From assembly GCA_024400415.1 (NCBI GenBank), contig JAKSMS010000015.1, positions 1 through 41,914 on the forward strand: a stretch of DNA of 41,914 nt. Reading direction: 5' to 3'. The translations under genes were made by a program, and so were the position numbers. The stretch is from Bacteroidales bacterium (lineage in GTDB: Bacteria; Bacteroidota; Bacteroidia; Bacteroidales; P3). Numbering within the stretch: the stretch's first letter is position 1; every line of letters starts with the position of its first letter. Below, one piece after another: positions 1-9,678 of this stretch. The notes below the pieces were generated by a model, which saw only the letters and a list, made by a program, of their open reading frames with translations, did no database searches and was not told the origin of the DNA.

Positions 1-243
1 ATCGGCGAGAGCCGGGTGAGCGTGCCAGAAGCCTTCTACAAGGTGGTCTACGACCCCGCCCGCGGCAAGATGGTAGGATGGATAGTGCCTCACGAAAACC
101 TCAAGGCCACCGCGCCCAAGCTGGCCACCACCGTGGATGAGGTAGAAGCGGCAACAGGCATAGACTTCTTCTCAGCGCTGCCCGACGAACTCGAAAACGC
201 CATGGAGAGCACCTACAGCCGCGACGACTGGAACTGGAAATAA
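1..243 (+). CDS. DNA/RNA non-specific endonuclease, C-terminal part (5' truncated)
   Basis: The reading frame is open from the first base of the window and stops at 241-243, so only the last 80 residues are visible and the true start lies upstream. The remnant reads FYKVVYDP, then GWIVPHE, then a segment on the pattern 'TVDEVEAATGIDFFSALPD', and ends in DDWNWK. This matches my memory of the C-terminus of the NUC1/EndA-type DNA/RNA non-specific endonucleases, which in Bacteroidota are often exported: a core beta-strand (FYKVV), then the 'VEE.TG.DFF..LPD..E' helix. The catalytic DRGH motif would lie upstream and cannot be checked. The family call rests only on the tail. Confidence 0.7.
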   Translation: MGESRVSVPEAFYKVVYDPARGKMVGWIVPHENLKATAPKLATTVDEVEAATGIDFFSALPDELENAMESTYSRDDWNWK

Positions 244-298
244 CGGGGCAAGAAAGCATTTTTTTGCAATTTCTTTTCTCCATGTGCGATTTTATTCG

Positions 299-306
299 TA
301 TCTTTG
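299..306 (+). promoter_or_regulatory. Bacteroidota -7 promoter element for the MFS gene
   Basis: TATCTTTG matches the Bacteroidota -7 consensus TAnnTTTG and lies 42 bp before the ATG of the MFS transporter. A good -33 TTG at the usual 19-20 bp spacing is not obvious. Confidence 0.55.
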
Positions 307-348
307 CAGTCTCAAATAATGAATAATTATTAATTAAAATCAATAAAA

Positions 349-1971
349 ATGTCAGAAAAAATCGCTACTTTAAGAGACAGTGCAGCCATGCGTTGGATTG
401 CGCTTCTGCTCTTGGCGCTCGCTATGTTCTGCGCCTACATCTTTGTCGACATCCTGTCGCCAATCAAAGACCTCATGCAATCCGAGCGCGGATGGGACTC
501 ACTGGCTTTCGGCACCATGCAAGGTTCTGAGACCTTTCTCAACGTGTTCGTATTCTTCCTCATCTTTGCCGGTATCATCCTGGACAAGATGGGCGTACGC
601 TTTACTGCCGTACTCTCCGGCGTGGTAATGCTCTGTGGTGCATTTATCAAATATTATGCCATCTCCGAGTCATTTATCGGCAGCAGCCTCGAAGGCTGGT
701 TCAACACCCACCTCAACCACATTCCAGTATTCGAACAATTGGGCGTATCGCCATTCTATGAGGGCATGCCTGCTTCTGCCAAGCTGGCAGCCATCGGATT
801 CATGATCTTCGGTTGCGGTACTGAAATGGGCGGCATCACCGTCTCCCGCGGTATCGTGAAATGGTTCAAAGGCCGCGAGACCGCACTGGCCATGGGCTCC
901 GAAATGGCCCTCGCACGCCTTGGCGTTGCCACCTGCATGATTTTCTCACCCTTCTTCGCTAAACTCGGCGGCCACGTTGACGTAAGCCGCTCCGTAGCTT
1001 TCGGCGTAGTACTGCTCTGCATCGCCCTGATGATGCTCGTTATCTATTTCTTCATGGATAAGAAGCTCGACAGTCAGACCGGCGAAGCCGAAGAGAAAGA
1101 CGACCCATTCAAGCTCTCAGACCTTGGCAAGATCCTCTCCAGCCTCGGATTCTGGCTGGTAGCACTCCTCTGCGTGCTTTACTATAGCGCTATCTTCCCA
1201 TTCCAGAAATACGCCGTGAACATGCTCCAGTGCAACCTCACCCTCACCCCAGCCACCGACGGATTCTGGGCTTCTAGCACCGTAACCATCGTACAGTACT
1301 GCATCATGCTTCTTGTAGCCGTAGGCTCATTTGCCAGCAACTTCTCAAAGAACCGCGGCGCCAAGATAGGCCTCATGGCCATGGCCGTAGTGGCACTCAT
1401 CGTATACTGCTACATGGGATTCATGCGAGGCACCGCAGAGACCATCTTCGCCGTATTCCCACTCCTCGCAGTAGCCATCACCCCAATCCTGGGCAACATG
1501 GTTGACCACAAAGGCAAGGCTGCTTCAATGCTGATGATCGGTTCACTGCTGCTCATCCTCTGCCACCTCACCTTTGCATTCGTACTGCCAATGTTCAAGG
1601 GCAACGCCATCGGCGGCGTGGTAGTAGCTTACGCTACCATCCTCGTGCTCGGAGCCTCCTTCTCACTCGTTCCTGCAGCCCTCTGGCCAAGCGTGCCAAA
1701 ACTTGTTGACGAGAAGATCATTGGTTCAGCTTACGCACTTATCTTCTGGATCCAGAACATCGGCCTCTGGCTGTTCCCACTCCTCATCGGCAAGGTGCTC
1801 GATGCCACCAACGTAGGTGTTACCGATCCAAACCAGCTCAACTATACCTGGCCTCTCGTTATGCTTGCATGCCTCGGCGGCGCAGCACTTCTCATCGGCC
1901 TCTACCTGAAGGCTGTTGACAAGAAGAAGCACCTCGGCCTCGAAGAGCCAAACATCAAGCCAGCCGAATAA
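349..1971 (+). CDS. MFS transporter, substrate unknown
   Basis: A 540-residue polytopic inner-membrane protein with at least 11-12 hydrophobic segments from residue 16 onward. It has a cytoplasmic-type charged loop near residue 235-260 (DKKLDSQTGEAEEKDD) between two six-helix halves, as in major facilitator superfamily permeases. The first loop contains 'ILDKMGVRF', a degenerate version of the MFS loop 2-3 signature. The second half contains 'GNMVDHKGKAASMLMIGS', the equivalent loop. The substrate cannot be read from the sequence. The gene stands alone with its own promoter element and a terminator just downstream. It uses CCA for proline heavily, as do the BKACE and deiminase genes here, which may reflect strong expression. 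Confidence 0.85.
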   Translation: MSEKIATLRDSAAMRWIALLLLALAMFCAYIFVDILSPIKDLMQSERGWDSLAFGTMQGSETFLNVFVFFLIFAGIILDKMGVRFTAVLSGVVMLCGAFIKYYAISESFIGSSLEGWFNTHLNHIPVFEQLGVSPFYEGMPASAKLAAIGFMIFGCGTEMGGITVSRGIVKWFKGRETALAMGSEMALARLGVATCMIFSPFFAKLGGHVDVSRSVAFGVVLLCIALMMLVIYFFMDKKLDSQTGEAEEKDDPFKLSDLGKILSSLGFWLVALLCVLYYSAIFPFQKYAVNMLQCNLTLTPATDGFWASSTVTIVQYCIMLLVAVGSFASNFSKNRGAKIGLMAMAVVALIVYCYMGFMRGTAETIFAVFPLLAVAITPILGNMVDHKGKAASMLMIGSLLLILCHLTFAFVLPMFKGNAIGGVVVAYATILVLGASFSLVPAALWPSVPKLVDEKIIGSAYALIFWIQNIGLWLFPLLIGKVLDATNVGVTDPNQLNYTWPLVMLACLGGAALLIGLYLKAVDKKKHLGLEEPNIKPAE

Positions 1972-1994
1972 ACACGGCCAGCCCAACATAAAAG

Positions 1995-2024
1995 AAAAGC
2001 CCCACCGTCCGGTGAGGCTTTTTC
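1995..2024 (+). terminator. Rho-independent terminator after the MFS gene
   Basis: Stem AAAAGCC-C-CACC / GGTG-A-GGCTTTT with loop GTCC and one mismatch, followed by TTCTT. It begins 24 bp after the MFS stop codon. Confidence 0.8.
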
Positions 2025-2380
2025 TTATTCCCCAACGGGCAGCCACATTCCTCACCGCGAACTTCGCTAGACCAAGGAACTATTGATATGGCGAGACAAG
2101 ATGCCACTTTCAGCAGACAAGATGCTGAGTGTGTTTAGAAGCAGCCAAACTGGCGCTATTCTCAGTATTTTCTCCGACTAATCTCCGTATCAACTCCGAT
2201 ACCTTAGGCCGAAGAAATGCCCCAGATGATGGACATTCGTACCGCAAGAGGTGACCAGCAGTATCTAGGAACCCTTGATTAGACATCGTAAATCGAATAA
2301 TCATCGTCTTCGTTATCCGCAGCAAATACTATTTCTATGGGCTGGGATACTATCTTGTGGAGGAGTTGCGTTATTATAAT
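2025..2380. other. Gene-poor spacer, about 350 bp
   Basis: No convincing gene. It contains an 11-bp direct repeat AGACAAGATGC at 2094-2104 and 2115-2125, start to start 21 bp. A 71-codon minus-strand frame (2110-2325) has no recognisable family, signal or ribosome site. No TAnnTTTG promoter was seen for the PAP2 gene downstream. Confidence 0.4.
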
Positions 2381-3022
2381 ATGATGATGAAACGTTTTTG
2401 GTTTTCGGTGCTGTTGGCGGCTTGCGCGGGTGGTGTGCTAGGGCAGGGCATCGACTACAACATACTCTGCTCGCTGCAGGAGCGCCGCACCACGACAATG
2501 GACCAGACGATGCGATGGGTGAGCAACTCGCTGATTCTGGCACCCATGGTGCCGGCCACGCTGGCCCTAGGAGGCTGGATAGGCAACAACGACGAATTGC
2601 TGCACAGCAGCGGACAGATGGGGGCATCGCTACTCGCCACGGGCGGAATTACCCTGGGTCTGAAATATGGCGTAAAGCGCCTGCGCCCCTATCAGAAATA
2701 CCCTGATGACCTGATAAGCGTGACGCAAGAACCCGACCCTTCATTCCCTTCAGGTCACACTTCGTTCGCATTCTCGACAGCAGTATCGATGTGCCTACAA
2801 TACCCTCGGTGGTATGTGGTAGCGCCGAGCCTGATATGGGCTTCGGCAGTAGGGTTTTCGCGACTTTACCTAGGCGTGCACTTCCCATCCGACGTACTGA
2901 CAGGCATGCTGATAGGATCGCTGTCGGCCTGCATCACCTACCAGATTGAACAGCAACGGCTCAGTCAGAAGAGCATACCCCAGCCCAAAGTGATGCTTCC
3001 TGCAATAAGGGTGGTTTTCTAA
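2381..3022 (+). CDS. PAP2 superfamily membrane-associated phosphatase
   Basis: Carries the three-part PAP2 / type 2 phosphatidic acid phosphatase signature in order: KYGVKRLRP (K-x6-RP), PSFPSGHTSFAFS (PSGH) and SRLYLGVHFPSDVLTG (SR-x5-H-x3-D). The two histidines and the arginines make up the vanadate-haloperoxidase-like active site. The family dephosphorylates lipid phosphates such as phosphatidic acid, PGP or undecaprenyl pyrophosphate. The N-terminus (MKRFWFSVLLAACAGGVLGQ) looks like a signal peptide, so the enzyme faces the periplasm. I start at the ATG run at 2381-2389; an in-frame GTG at 2357 would add eight residues that do not belong to a signal peptide. Which lipid is the substrate is unknown. 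Confidence 0.88.
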   Translation: MMMKRFWFSVLLAACAGGVLGQGIDYNILCSLQERRTTTMDQTMRWVSNSLILAPMVPATLALGGWIGNNDELLHSSGQMGASLLATGGITLGLKYGVKRLRPYQKYPDDLISVTQEPDPSFPSGHTSFAFSTAVSMCLQYPRWYVVAPSLIWASAVGFSRLYLGVHFPSDVLTGMLIGSLSACITYQIEQQRLSQKSIPQPKVMLPAIRVVF

Positions 3023-3113
3023 AGAATTTCGACCTACCGCTGAGATATATGCCTTACAAAATGTTTGGACTTATAAAGAAGATTATCTAACCAAAATCTA
3101 CTATAGAAACAAT

Positions 3114-3138
3114 AAAGGGAACCAACAGGTTCCCTTTT
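3114..3138. terminator. Bidirectional terminator between the PAP2 gene and tyrS
   Basis: Perfect 10-bp stem AAAGGGAACC / GGTTCCCTTT with loop AACA. It has T-rich tails on both strands and sits between two convergent genes. Confidence 0.85.
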
Positions 3139-3169
3139 ATTATGGCTGGTGACGTAACGACACCATCAA

Positions 3170-4450
3170 CTATTCTACATTGACCAGATAGTAGTTCTTT
3201 TTGCCTTTCTGGAATAGGATACAGCCAGAATTGAGAACGTCCGAGGCGGTGACGGAATAGTCCTCGCCAACCTTGGACTTGTTGATGGAGATAGAGTTCT
3301 GCTTGAGTTCGCGACGAATCTCACCCTTTGAGGCAAACATATTGGTTTCGGCAGCGCAAAGATCGATAACGGAAACGCCTGATTCTAATACGGAACGCTG
3401 AATAGTAAACTGCGGTACGCCTTCAAAAACGGATAGGAGAGTCTCTTTGTCGAGCGAGTTGAGCTGTTCGGTAGTGCCTTTGCCGAAGAGGAGTTCAGAA
3501 GCAGCAACAGCGGCCTCGTAGTCCTTCTCAGAATGTACTCGGCAGGTGATATCCTTGGCAAGAGCCTTCTGAAGGATTCGGCGCTCCGGTGCCTCAGCGT
3601 GCTGTCGCTCGAGTTCCTCGATTTCCTCTTTGGTGAAGAGGGTAAAGATGCGGATATAGCGAGCAGTGTCCACGTCGGAGCAGTTGAGCCAGAACTGATA
3701 GAACTTATAGGGGCTGGTCTTGGCTGGGTCGAGCCATACGTTGCCTCCTTCGGTCTTGCCGAACTTGGTGCCGTCAGCCTTGGTGATGAGGGGGCAGGTA
3801 AGCGCAAAAGCCTCGCCGCCTTCCATGCGGCGGATCATCTCAGAACCAGTAGTAATGTTGCCCCACTGATCGGAACCACCCATCTGTAGTTTGCAACCCT
3901 TGGTGCGATAGAGGGTAACGAAGTCGAAGCCCTGCAACAGCTGATAGCTGAACTCGGTAAATGAGATACCGGTCTCCATGCGTTTCTGTACAGAGTCTTT
4001 AGCCATCATGTAGTTGACGGTGATATGCTTGCCTACATCGCGAATAAAGTCGAGAAAGAGGTAGTCTTTCATCCAGTCATAGTTATTGACGATCTCGGCG
4101 CCATTTACAGGGTTGTCGAAATCTAGGAACTTGGAGAGCTGCTGTCGGATGCAGTCTACATTGTGTTGAACCTCTTCTGGGGTTAGGAGCTTGCGCTCAG
4201 CAGCCTTAAACGATGGGTCACCAATCATACCGGTAGCACCGCCCACAAGGGCTAGTGGTTTGTGTCCAGCGATTTGAAGATGCTTGAGAAGCATAATCGA
4301 CACGAGATGACCGATATGGAGAGAATCTGCAGTAGGGTCAATACCCACATAGGCAGTAGTAACCTCTTTGGAGAGCTGCTCTTCTGTGCCGGGCATCATC
4401 TGATGGATCATGCCACGCCATTGGAGTTCTTGTACGAGATTTGTGTTCAT
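3170..4450 (-). CDS. tyrS: Tyrosine--tRNA ligase
   Basis: Class I aminoacyl-tRNA synthetase that charges tRNA-Tyr with tyrosine in the cytoplasm. In 426 residues the order is as in bacterial TyrRS: the HIGH motif in SLHIGHLV (about residues 45-48); the tyrosine-binding region '[14 protein letters not shown]' and 'GGSDQWGNI'; the KMSKS-type loop as [13 protein letters not shown], typical of bacterial TyrRS; and an S4-like RNA-binding tail (about residues 350-420, '[21 protein letters not shown]'). A TTG three bases upstream is in frame, but the ATG at 4450 is preferred. It stands alone between two terminators. Confidence 0.97.
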   Translation of the reverse strand: MNTNLVQELQWRGMIHQMMPGTEEQLSKEVTTAYVGIDPTADSLHIGHLVSIMLLKHLQIAGHKPLALVGGATGMIGDPSFKAAERKLLTPEEVQHNVDCIRQQLSKFLDFDNPVNGAEIVNNYDWMKDYLFLDFIRDVGKHITVNYMMAKDSVQKRMETGISFTEFSYQLLQGFDFVTLYRTKGCKLQMGGSDQWGNITTGSEMIRRMEGGEAFALTCPLITKADGTKFGKTEGGNVWLDPAKTSPYKFYQFWLNCSDVDTARYIRIFTLFTKEEIEELERQHAEAPERRILQKALAKDITCRVHSEKDYEAAVAASELLFGKGTTEQLNSLDKETLLSVFEGVPQFTIQRSVLESGVSVIDLCAAETNMFASKGEIRRELKQNSISINKSKVGEDYSVTASDVLNSGCILFQKGKKNYYLVNVE

Positions 4451-4472
4451 CAATATAATAGGTATTATATAT

Positions 4473-4508
4473 AAAAAGAGGTCCTGACGAGAGCCAGAAC
4501 CTCTCTTT
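4473..4508 (-). terminator. Terminator of the T9SS-exported protein gene
   Basis: On the minus strand an imperfect hairpin (AGAGGT and CTG paired with their complements, one internal mismatch) is followed by CTTTTTATA. It begins 16 bp after the stop codon of the 1020-residue gene and lies in the leader of tyrS. Confidence 0.65.
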
Positions 4509-4523
4509 CTATCTTAATTATTA

Positions 4524-7500
4524 CTATCTAACAACCAATTTAGTGGTAGCGGTCTGGCTGCCAACAGTAACATTCACAAGGTACATGCCCTTGAGAAGGT
4601 TGTGGCAGTCGATGCTGCGAGTATAGGTGCCTTCAGCAAGACGACCGAGGTTCTCGGAGAGAACAACCTTGCCCGTGATATCGAATACTTTTACAGTTGC
4701 AACACCAGCCTTAGCTACAGAGAGTTCGAGGTTGGTATGGCTTACTGCTGGATTAGGATATACGCGAACGTTGTTGATGCTGTTAGAGAATACGACTGGA
4801 ATATCGGTGTAGTCGGTAGAGTCTACAATCTCATTCTCATGGTTGGTAACGTAGATGCTGTCCATGAAGATGCCGCGGCCATAGGTGCCGAAGTACATTG
4901 CATATGGGTATTTGGTGCGACCAAAGAGGTAGTCTTCTGCATTGAAACCAGTGTGCTTGGTGTAGCGGTAGAGTGGCTGGTTAGCGGTCTGCTGGCACAT
5001 AGCGGTAACAGGAACGCCATTGAAGTTGCCATACTCGCTCCAAGAAGAGGCATTGAAAGAAGCAGCATTGAATGCGTTGAAGTCAGACTGGAAAGCGCCA
5101 ACCTCAGAACCAACAAATACCTTTACAGCATTGGAGGTAGAGTCAATAGCAATCATACCGGAGTAAACAGGGTTAACACGCTCGGCAGTAGAACGGCCGA
5201 AAACGTTGGCAGCCTGGGTAGCTGCAGTAGTGGTAGAAATGTTGCGGATGTAGACAACATTGTCGTGGCTAGCATCGAAGCCGCCAAAAGTAACCATCAT
5301 AGCATCGCTTCCTGCCTGTGGGTTAACGCTGATGGAAGTGATGAGACGATTGAATACGGCAACAGTGTCGTAGAGCATATTTGAGGTGGTACCATAGCCG
5401 CTCTTAAGCTGGAGAAGCTTGTAGATCTCAGCTGGAGGCATGGAGTAGTCAACGCTGTCGTTGAAACCGGTAACGCGAACGAGGTATGAAGTGCTGTTCT
5501 TCTGATCATCGATGGTAGCAAAGAGGTGCTCGCCGTCATTTGACCAAGCGCAAAGATGAACATTGGTAGTATCGTTATCGAGGAAGATAGGCTGTGGCCA
5601 GAACATCCAGGTCTTACGTTCTGCTTCGGCGCTGTAAACCTTGGAGAAGTCAGCAGGGAACCAGTTTACGAATACGGCAGACTGACCACGGTCAGTACGG
5701 CCAACGATAGCAAGACGGCTGTGGATTGGGTTGTGAACGGTGAACTGCATACCCTCTTCAACTACGAATCCCTGTGGGAAGGTATAAACGAAAGGATAAT
5801 ATGAATGTGCGCGCGATAATACTAATACTTGGTCGCCAGCATTGATGCGGCCGCCAACTGCGATGGTATCAGCCTGACCGTTGCGGATGATGATAGCACC
5901 AGACTTGAGGTTGGTGTCATTGGTGATGAAGATATCGAGTGGGAAGGTGATAGAGTCGCCCTTTGCCACGCTGTTGGTGGTTTCGAAGAGCGACATAGAT
6001 GGGGTGATTCTTGAAGAAGCGCTCATCTCTGGAGAAGCGAACTCAGAACCGATGGTCCAGGTCTGGGTGTTGGTGAAATCGTTGTAGTCGTTGTTTGCAC
6101 GGCCGAAACCAGCATCACTCGAAACGAAGATGCAACGACGCTTCTGAGGTTCAACCTGCTGGAACATAGAAGCAGCCACATGACCGCCATTGTTACCGTT
6201 GAAGATAACGTTGCCAAGGTGGTTGGCAGCAGATACGGAGTCATACCAAGTGCGGTTGGTGTCGCCACCATTGTGAGCCAGACGAGCCTCTATGAATACG
6301 TCTGCATAACCGTGAACACCTGAAATAAGGGAACCATCAGGGCAAACGGCAAGACCATTAACCTGAGCCACATTGAGACCACGATTGATGTTGGTGAATG
6401 AACGGAAGTTGTTCGAGGTCATAAACACACCACCATCGGTAGCAATATAGTAGTAGTTGTTATTGTTACGGTAAACAGGGAGAATCTGATGGATGCCGGA
6501 GTGAACGAAAACTGAACTTGTGAAAACCTGAGACATATAATCGCCGGCATTGAGCATCATTTCTGGATAGGTAGCCATAGTCCACTGGAAATAAGAGTTC
6601 TCAACAAAACCTTCACCGATTTGGATATTGGTACCAGCCATGAACACACGGTCAGCATTGCCTGGATCTACGGTAAGAGCGCCGCAGAGGTTGCCGTTGT
6701 TGTAGGTAAGTGGGTTTACGGTTGGGGTGTTGAGAAGAGTCCAAGACTGCTGGTCTTTAGAGAGGTAAAGGCCCTCGAGTGCACCGTTCTGATCAATTAC
6801 CATGGCATAGAGGTAAGAAGGATCGGTAGGAGCGGTTGCGAGTTCGATAGCGGTGTTGGTGCCGCCGAAAGCTGGATTTGAGGCAGAAATATTAATGATC
6901 TGGCCATTGTTGAATACGTCGCTCTGACGATACAGCTGATTGCCGCAAGTGAAGTAAGCCATGTTGCGGAGCTCTACGAGTTCAACATCACGCACGGCGC
7001 CTTCTGAGAAAATCTGCCTTGGCTGAGCCTCGCCTTGAACATCCCAACGATAGAGGCCCTTTGCGGTAGCAATGTAGAGGTAATCGTGTCCATTATGGGA
7101 CATAACGGCCACCTTGTTGATGATAGCCCACTCATCCTGTGCAGTTGTAGGAGCTGGAACAAGCTGGGTGAACTCACCAGTAGCAGGCTTGAAGCTCACA
7201 AGGCCGCGGCCGAGTGGAGCGAATGCGGAAGAGTTGAAGCCAGTCTGGTATCCAGCCTCACCGGTAGCGATGTAGATAGTGTTGTCGCTGCCCTGAACCA
7301 TGCTGGTGATAGGGAGAACAACCGACTTGCCGTTGATAGTGCAAGGAACATACTGCCATTCTGAGTGCTGAGCATCTCTGTAATAGAGACCGCCAGCCAC
7401 AGCGCCAGCATAGATGGTCTCACGGGTGGTGTCGCTCTGATCCATGAGGACGGTGCGAACGCGTCCACCGATGTTGTCAGGACCCACTTCAACGAGTGAA

Positions 7501-7586
7501 TTTGCAGGAGTTTGGGCCATTGCTGAGCCTGTTGCGAACGCAAACAAGCCTACAAATAGACCAAGAAGTACTTTTTTGCTTTTCAT
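4524..7586 (-). CDS. Large exported protein with sialidase/VPS10-like propeller repeats and a T9SS type A sorting domain
   Basis: A 1020-residue secreted protein. It has an N-terminal Sec signal peptide (MKSKKVLLGLFVGLFAFATG, cut after ...AMAQ). The first half begins 'VEVGPDNIGGRVRTVLMDQ', followed by repeated strands such as TIYAGAVAGGLYYRD, TIYIATGEAG and YYIATDGGVFMTSNNFRSF. This is the pattern of BNR/VPS10-like beta-propellers. The last 80 residues carry the por/T9SS type A C-terminal signal: VRVYPNPAVSH, then KVFDITGKVV, then LLKGMYLVNV and a basic end KLVVR. The protein is therefore expected to cross the outer membrane through the type IX system and be anchored at the cell surface or released. 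No catalytic motif was recognised; it could be an adhesin or scaffold. It is monocistronic, with its own promoter and terminator. Confidence 0.85.
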   Translation of the reverse strand: MKSKKVLLGLFVGLFAFATGSAMAQTPANSLVEVGPDNIGGRVRTVLMDQSDTTRETIYAGAVAGGLYYRDAQHSEWQYVPCTINGKSVVLPITSMVQGSDNTIYIATGEAGYQTGFNSSAFAPLGRGLVSFKPATGEFTQLVPAPTTAQDEWAIINKVAVMSHNGHDYLYIATAKGLYRWDVQGEAQPRQIFSEGAVRDVELVELRNMAYFTCGNQLYRQSDVFNNGQIINISASNPAFGGTNTAIELATAPTDPSYLYAMVIDQNGALEGLYLSKDQQSWTLLNTPTVNPLTYNNGNLCGALTVDPGNADRVFMAGTNIQIGEGFVENSYFQWTMATYPEMMLNAGDYMSQVFTSSVFVHSGIHQILPVYRNNNNYYYIATDGGVFMTSNNFRSFTNINRGLNVAQVNGLAVCPDGSLISGVHGYADVFIEARLAHNGGDTNRTWYDSVSAANHLGNVIFNGNNGGHVAASMFQQVEPQKRRCIFVSSDAGFGRANNDYNDFTNTQTWTIGSEFASPEMSASSRITPSMSLFETTNSVAKGDSITFPLDIFITNDTNLKSGAIIIRNGQADTIAVGGRINAGDQVLVLSRAHSYYPFVYTFPQGFVVEEGMQFTVHNPIHSRLAIVGRTDRGQSAVFVNWFPADFSKVYSAEAERKTWMFWPQPIFLDNDTTNVHLCAWSNDGEHLFATIDDQKNSTSYLVRVTGFNDSVDYSMPPAEIYKLLQLKSGYGTTSNMLYDTVAVFNRLITSISVNPQAGSDAMMVTFGGFDASHDNVVYIRNISTTTAATQAANVFGRSTAERVNPVYSGMIAIDSTSNAVKVFVGSEVGAFQSDFNAFNAASFNASSWSEYGNFNGVPVTAMCQQTANQPLYRYTKHTGFNAEDYLFGRTKYPYAMYFGTYGRGIFMDSIYVTNHENEIVDSTDYTDIPVVFSNSINNVRVYPNPAVSHTNLELSVAKAGVATVKVFDITGKVVLSENLGRLAEGTYTRSIDCHNLLKGMYLVNVTVGSQTATTKLVVR

Positions 7587-7639
7587 AAGATATTAATAAT
7601 TAATTAGATATTTTAAAATCGCATTTATGAATCAACAAG

Positions 7640-7647
7640 CAAAGATA
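7640..7647 (-). promoter_or_regulatory. -7 promoter element of the 1020-residue exported protein gene
   Basis: TATCTTTG on the minus strand, 54 bp before the ATG. The -33 region is A/T rich with only TTC at the expected distance. Confidence 0.55.
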
Positions 7648-7767
7648 CGCATTTTTTTTGAATTTGAAACGCTTTTTTAATAAATAGTAAAAAAAAATGC
7701 ATTTTCAACAATATTTTTTTCAAAAGATGCGTTAGTAGCAGAAACATTTAATCAGAACGCAAAGACC

Positions 7768-8763
7768 ATGAATGAGACTGTGAACATTCAAGAGCTCAAC
7801 GAACGCATTTCACGTGAAAGTGCCTTTGTAGACACCCTCACGATGGAAGTTCGTAAGAATATTATTGGCCAGAAGCAGATGATAGAAAGCCTGATCATCG
7901 GACTGCTAAGTGACGGACACATCCTATTAGAGGGTGTTCCAGGACTGGCCAAAACACTCACCATCAATACGCTGGCCAAGGCCATCGACGCCAAGTTCAG
8001 CCGTATACAATTCACTCCCGACCTGCTCCCCGCCGACCTCCTCGGAACCATGATCTACAGTCAGAAGAGCGAGACTTTCCAGGTAAAGAAAGGTCCTATT
8101 TTCAGCAACTTCATTCTTGCTGACGAAATCAACCGTGCTCCTGCAAAAGTCCAGAGTGCGCTGCTCGAAGCCATGCAGGAACGCCAAGTTACTATCGGAG
8201 ACACCACTTACAAGCTCGATGCGCCATTCCTAGTGATGGCCACCCAGAATCCCATCGAGCAAGAAGGAACCTATCCCCTTCCCGAGGCACAGGTCGACCG
8301 ATTCATGCTCAAGGTGGTAATCAGCTACCCGAAACGCGAAGAGGAGCGACAGATACTCCATCAGTCGATGACCGGCGGATTTGCCCAGCAGCAGCCTATT
8401 CTTAAGCCAGAAGACATCATCCGCGCCCGCCAACTGGTGAAAGAGGTATATATGGATGAGAAGATTGAAAACTATATCACCGACATTATTTTTGCAACAA
8501 GATTCCCTCAGCAATACGGACTTGAGAAACTAAACGGACTCATCAGTTATGGAGCATCGCCACGTGGAAGCATCAGCCTGGCCCAAGCCTCAAAAGCCTA
8601 TGCTTTCATTAAGCGTCGCGGCTACGTAATCCCCGAAGACATTCGTGCCGTAGCCATGGAAGTGCTGCGCCACAGAGTAGGTCTCACCTACGAAGCCGAA
8701 GCTAGCAACATCACAAGCGAAGAAATTGTAAACGAAATTCTTAATAGAGTAGACGTTCCCTAA
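7768..8763 (+). CDS. MoxR-family AAA+ ATPase of the Bat operon
   Basis: 331 residues. Walker A is GVPGLAKT (56-63), Walker B is ILADEINRA (116-124) and sensor 1 is MATQNP, followed by 'EGTYPLPEAQVDRF', the MoxR signature. C-terminal helices run through 'SYGASPRGSISL'. MoxR ATPases act as chaperone-like machines on VWA-domain partners, usually encoded next door, exactly as here. It opens the nine-gene Bat block and is followed 30 bp later by the DUF58 gene. No TAnnTTTG element was found in the 180 bp between it and the divergent T9SS gene, so its promoter is undetermined. Confidence 0.93.
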   Translation: MNETVNIQELNERISRESAFVDTLTMEVRKNIIGQKQMIESLIIGLLSDGHILLEGVPGLAKTLTINTLAKAIDAKFSRIQFTPDLLPADLLGTMIYSQKSETFQVKKGPIFSNFILADEINRAPAKVQSALLEAMQERQVTIGDTTYKLDAPFLVMATQNPIEQEGTYPLPEAQVDRFMLKVVISYPKREEERQILHQSMTGGFAQQQPILKPEDIIRARQLVKEVYMDEKIENYITDIIFATRFPQQYGLEKLNGLISYGASPRGSISLAQASKAYAFIKRRGYVIPEDIRAVAMEVLRHRVGLTYEAEASNITSEEIVNEILNRVDVP

Positions 8764-8793
8764 AAAACTGGACTTCATCCAACGCTCAAAGCA

Positions 8794-9663
8794 ATGGAAA
8801 AGAATAACGATATCCTAAAAAAGGTGCGCAAGATTGAAATCAAGGCGCGTGGACTCTCACGACAGATGTTTTCGGGAGAGTACCATAGTGCTTTCAAGGG
8901 CCGAGGCATGGCATTCAGCGAAGTGCGAGAATACCAATATGGCGATGATGTGCGCAACATAGATTGGAACGTAACTGCCCGACTCAGCCATCCTTATGTA
9001 AAGGTGTTTGAGGAAGAACGAGAGCTGACCGTTATGCTGCTGGTGGACGTGAGCGGATCCAACCGATTCGGCACCCACCACCAATTCAAGGAAGAACTCG
9101 TGGCAGAAGTCGCAGCCACCTTGGCATTCAGCGCCATACAGAACAACGACAAAGTGGGCGTGATCCTCTTTAGCGATAAGATTGAGAAGTTTATTCCACC
9201 CCAAAAAGGAAGCACCCACATCCTGCGCATCATACGCGAACTAATCACCTTTGAGCCACAGAGCAGCGGATCAAACCTAACTCAGGCCATGCAGTACTTC
9301 AGCAATCTTATCAAAAAGAGATGCACAGCCTTTCTGCTGAGCGACTTCTACGACGACCACTTCGAGGACGCCATCAAGATTGCTTCACAGAAGCACGACC
9401 TTGCGGCACTACGCATAATGGATGAAAGGGAACTCGAAATGCCCAACATTGGACTCACCAAGTTCTACGACCCTGAGACACAAGTCACTCAGTGGATAGA
9501 CACTTCGAGTCGACAAGTAAGAGAATCCTTCGCCCAAGCCAGCCGCGAGCACGAAAACGCCGTAACGAGTCTGCTTGACAAATATGGCATTGACCATGCC
9601 GAACTCTATACCGGAGAGGATTTTGTAAAACCGCTGCTGAAACTCTTCAGAGCGCGCAGCTGA
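8794..9663 (+). CDS. DUF58 domain protein (VWA-like) of the Bat operon
   Basis: 289 residues, soluble, with no membrane segments. It contains the DUF58 hallmark FSEVREYQYGDDVRNIDWN (about residues 41-60), followed by a VWA-like core starting LLVDVSGSNRFG with a partial MIDAS (DxSxS). DUF58 genes almost always follow a moxR gene, and the protein is presumed to be a MoxR partner. It is the second gene of the operon, and the next start lies 15 bp after its stop. The biochemical role of the family is not established. Confidence 0.88.
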   Translation: MEKNNDILKKVRKIEIKARGLSRQMFSGEYHSAFKGRGMAFSEVREYQYGDDVRNIDWNVTARLSHPYVKVFEEERELTVMLLVDVSGSNRFGTHHQFKEELVAEVAATLAFSAIQNNDKVGVILFSDKIEKFIPPQKGSTHILRIIRELITFEPQSSGSNLTQAMQYFSNLIKKRCTAFLLSDFYDDHFEDAIKIASQKHDLAALRIMDERELEMPNIGLTKFYDPETQVTQWIDTSSRQVRESFAQASREHENAVTSLLDKYGIDHAELYTGEDFVKPLLKLFRARS

Positions 9664-9678
9664 TAGTATTTGCATACG

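Noticed and set aside
2110..2325. 71-codon minus-strand gene
   Set aside because: No recognised family, no promoter element or ribosome site, and the spacer looks non-coding; kept only as a remote possibility of a gene remnant.
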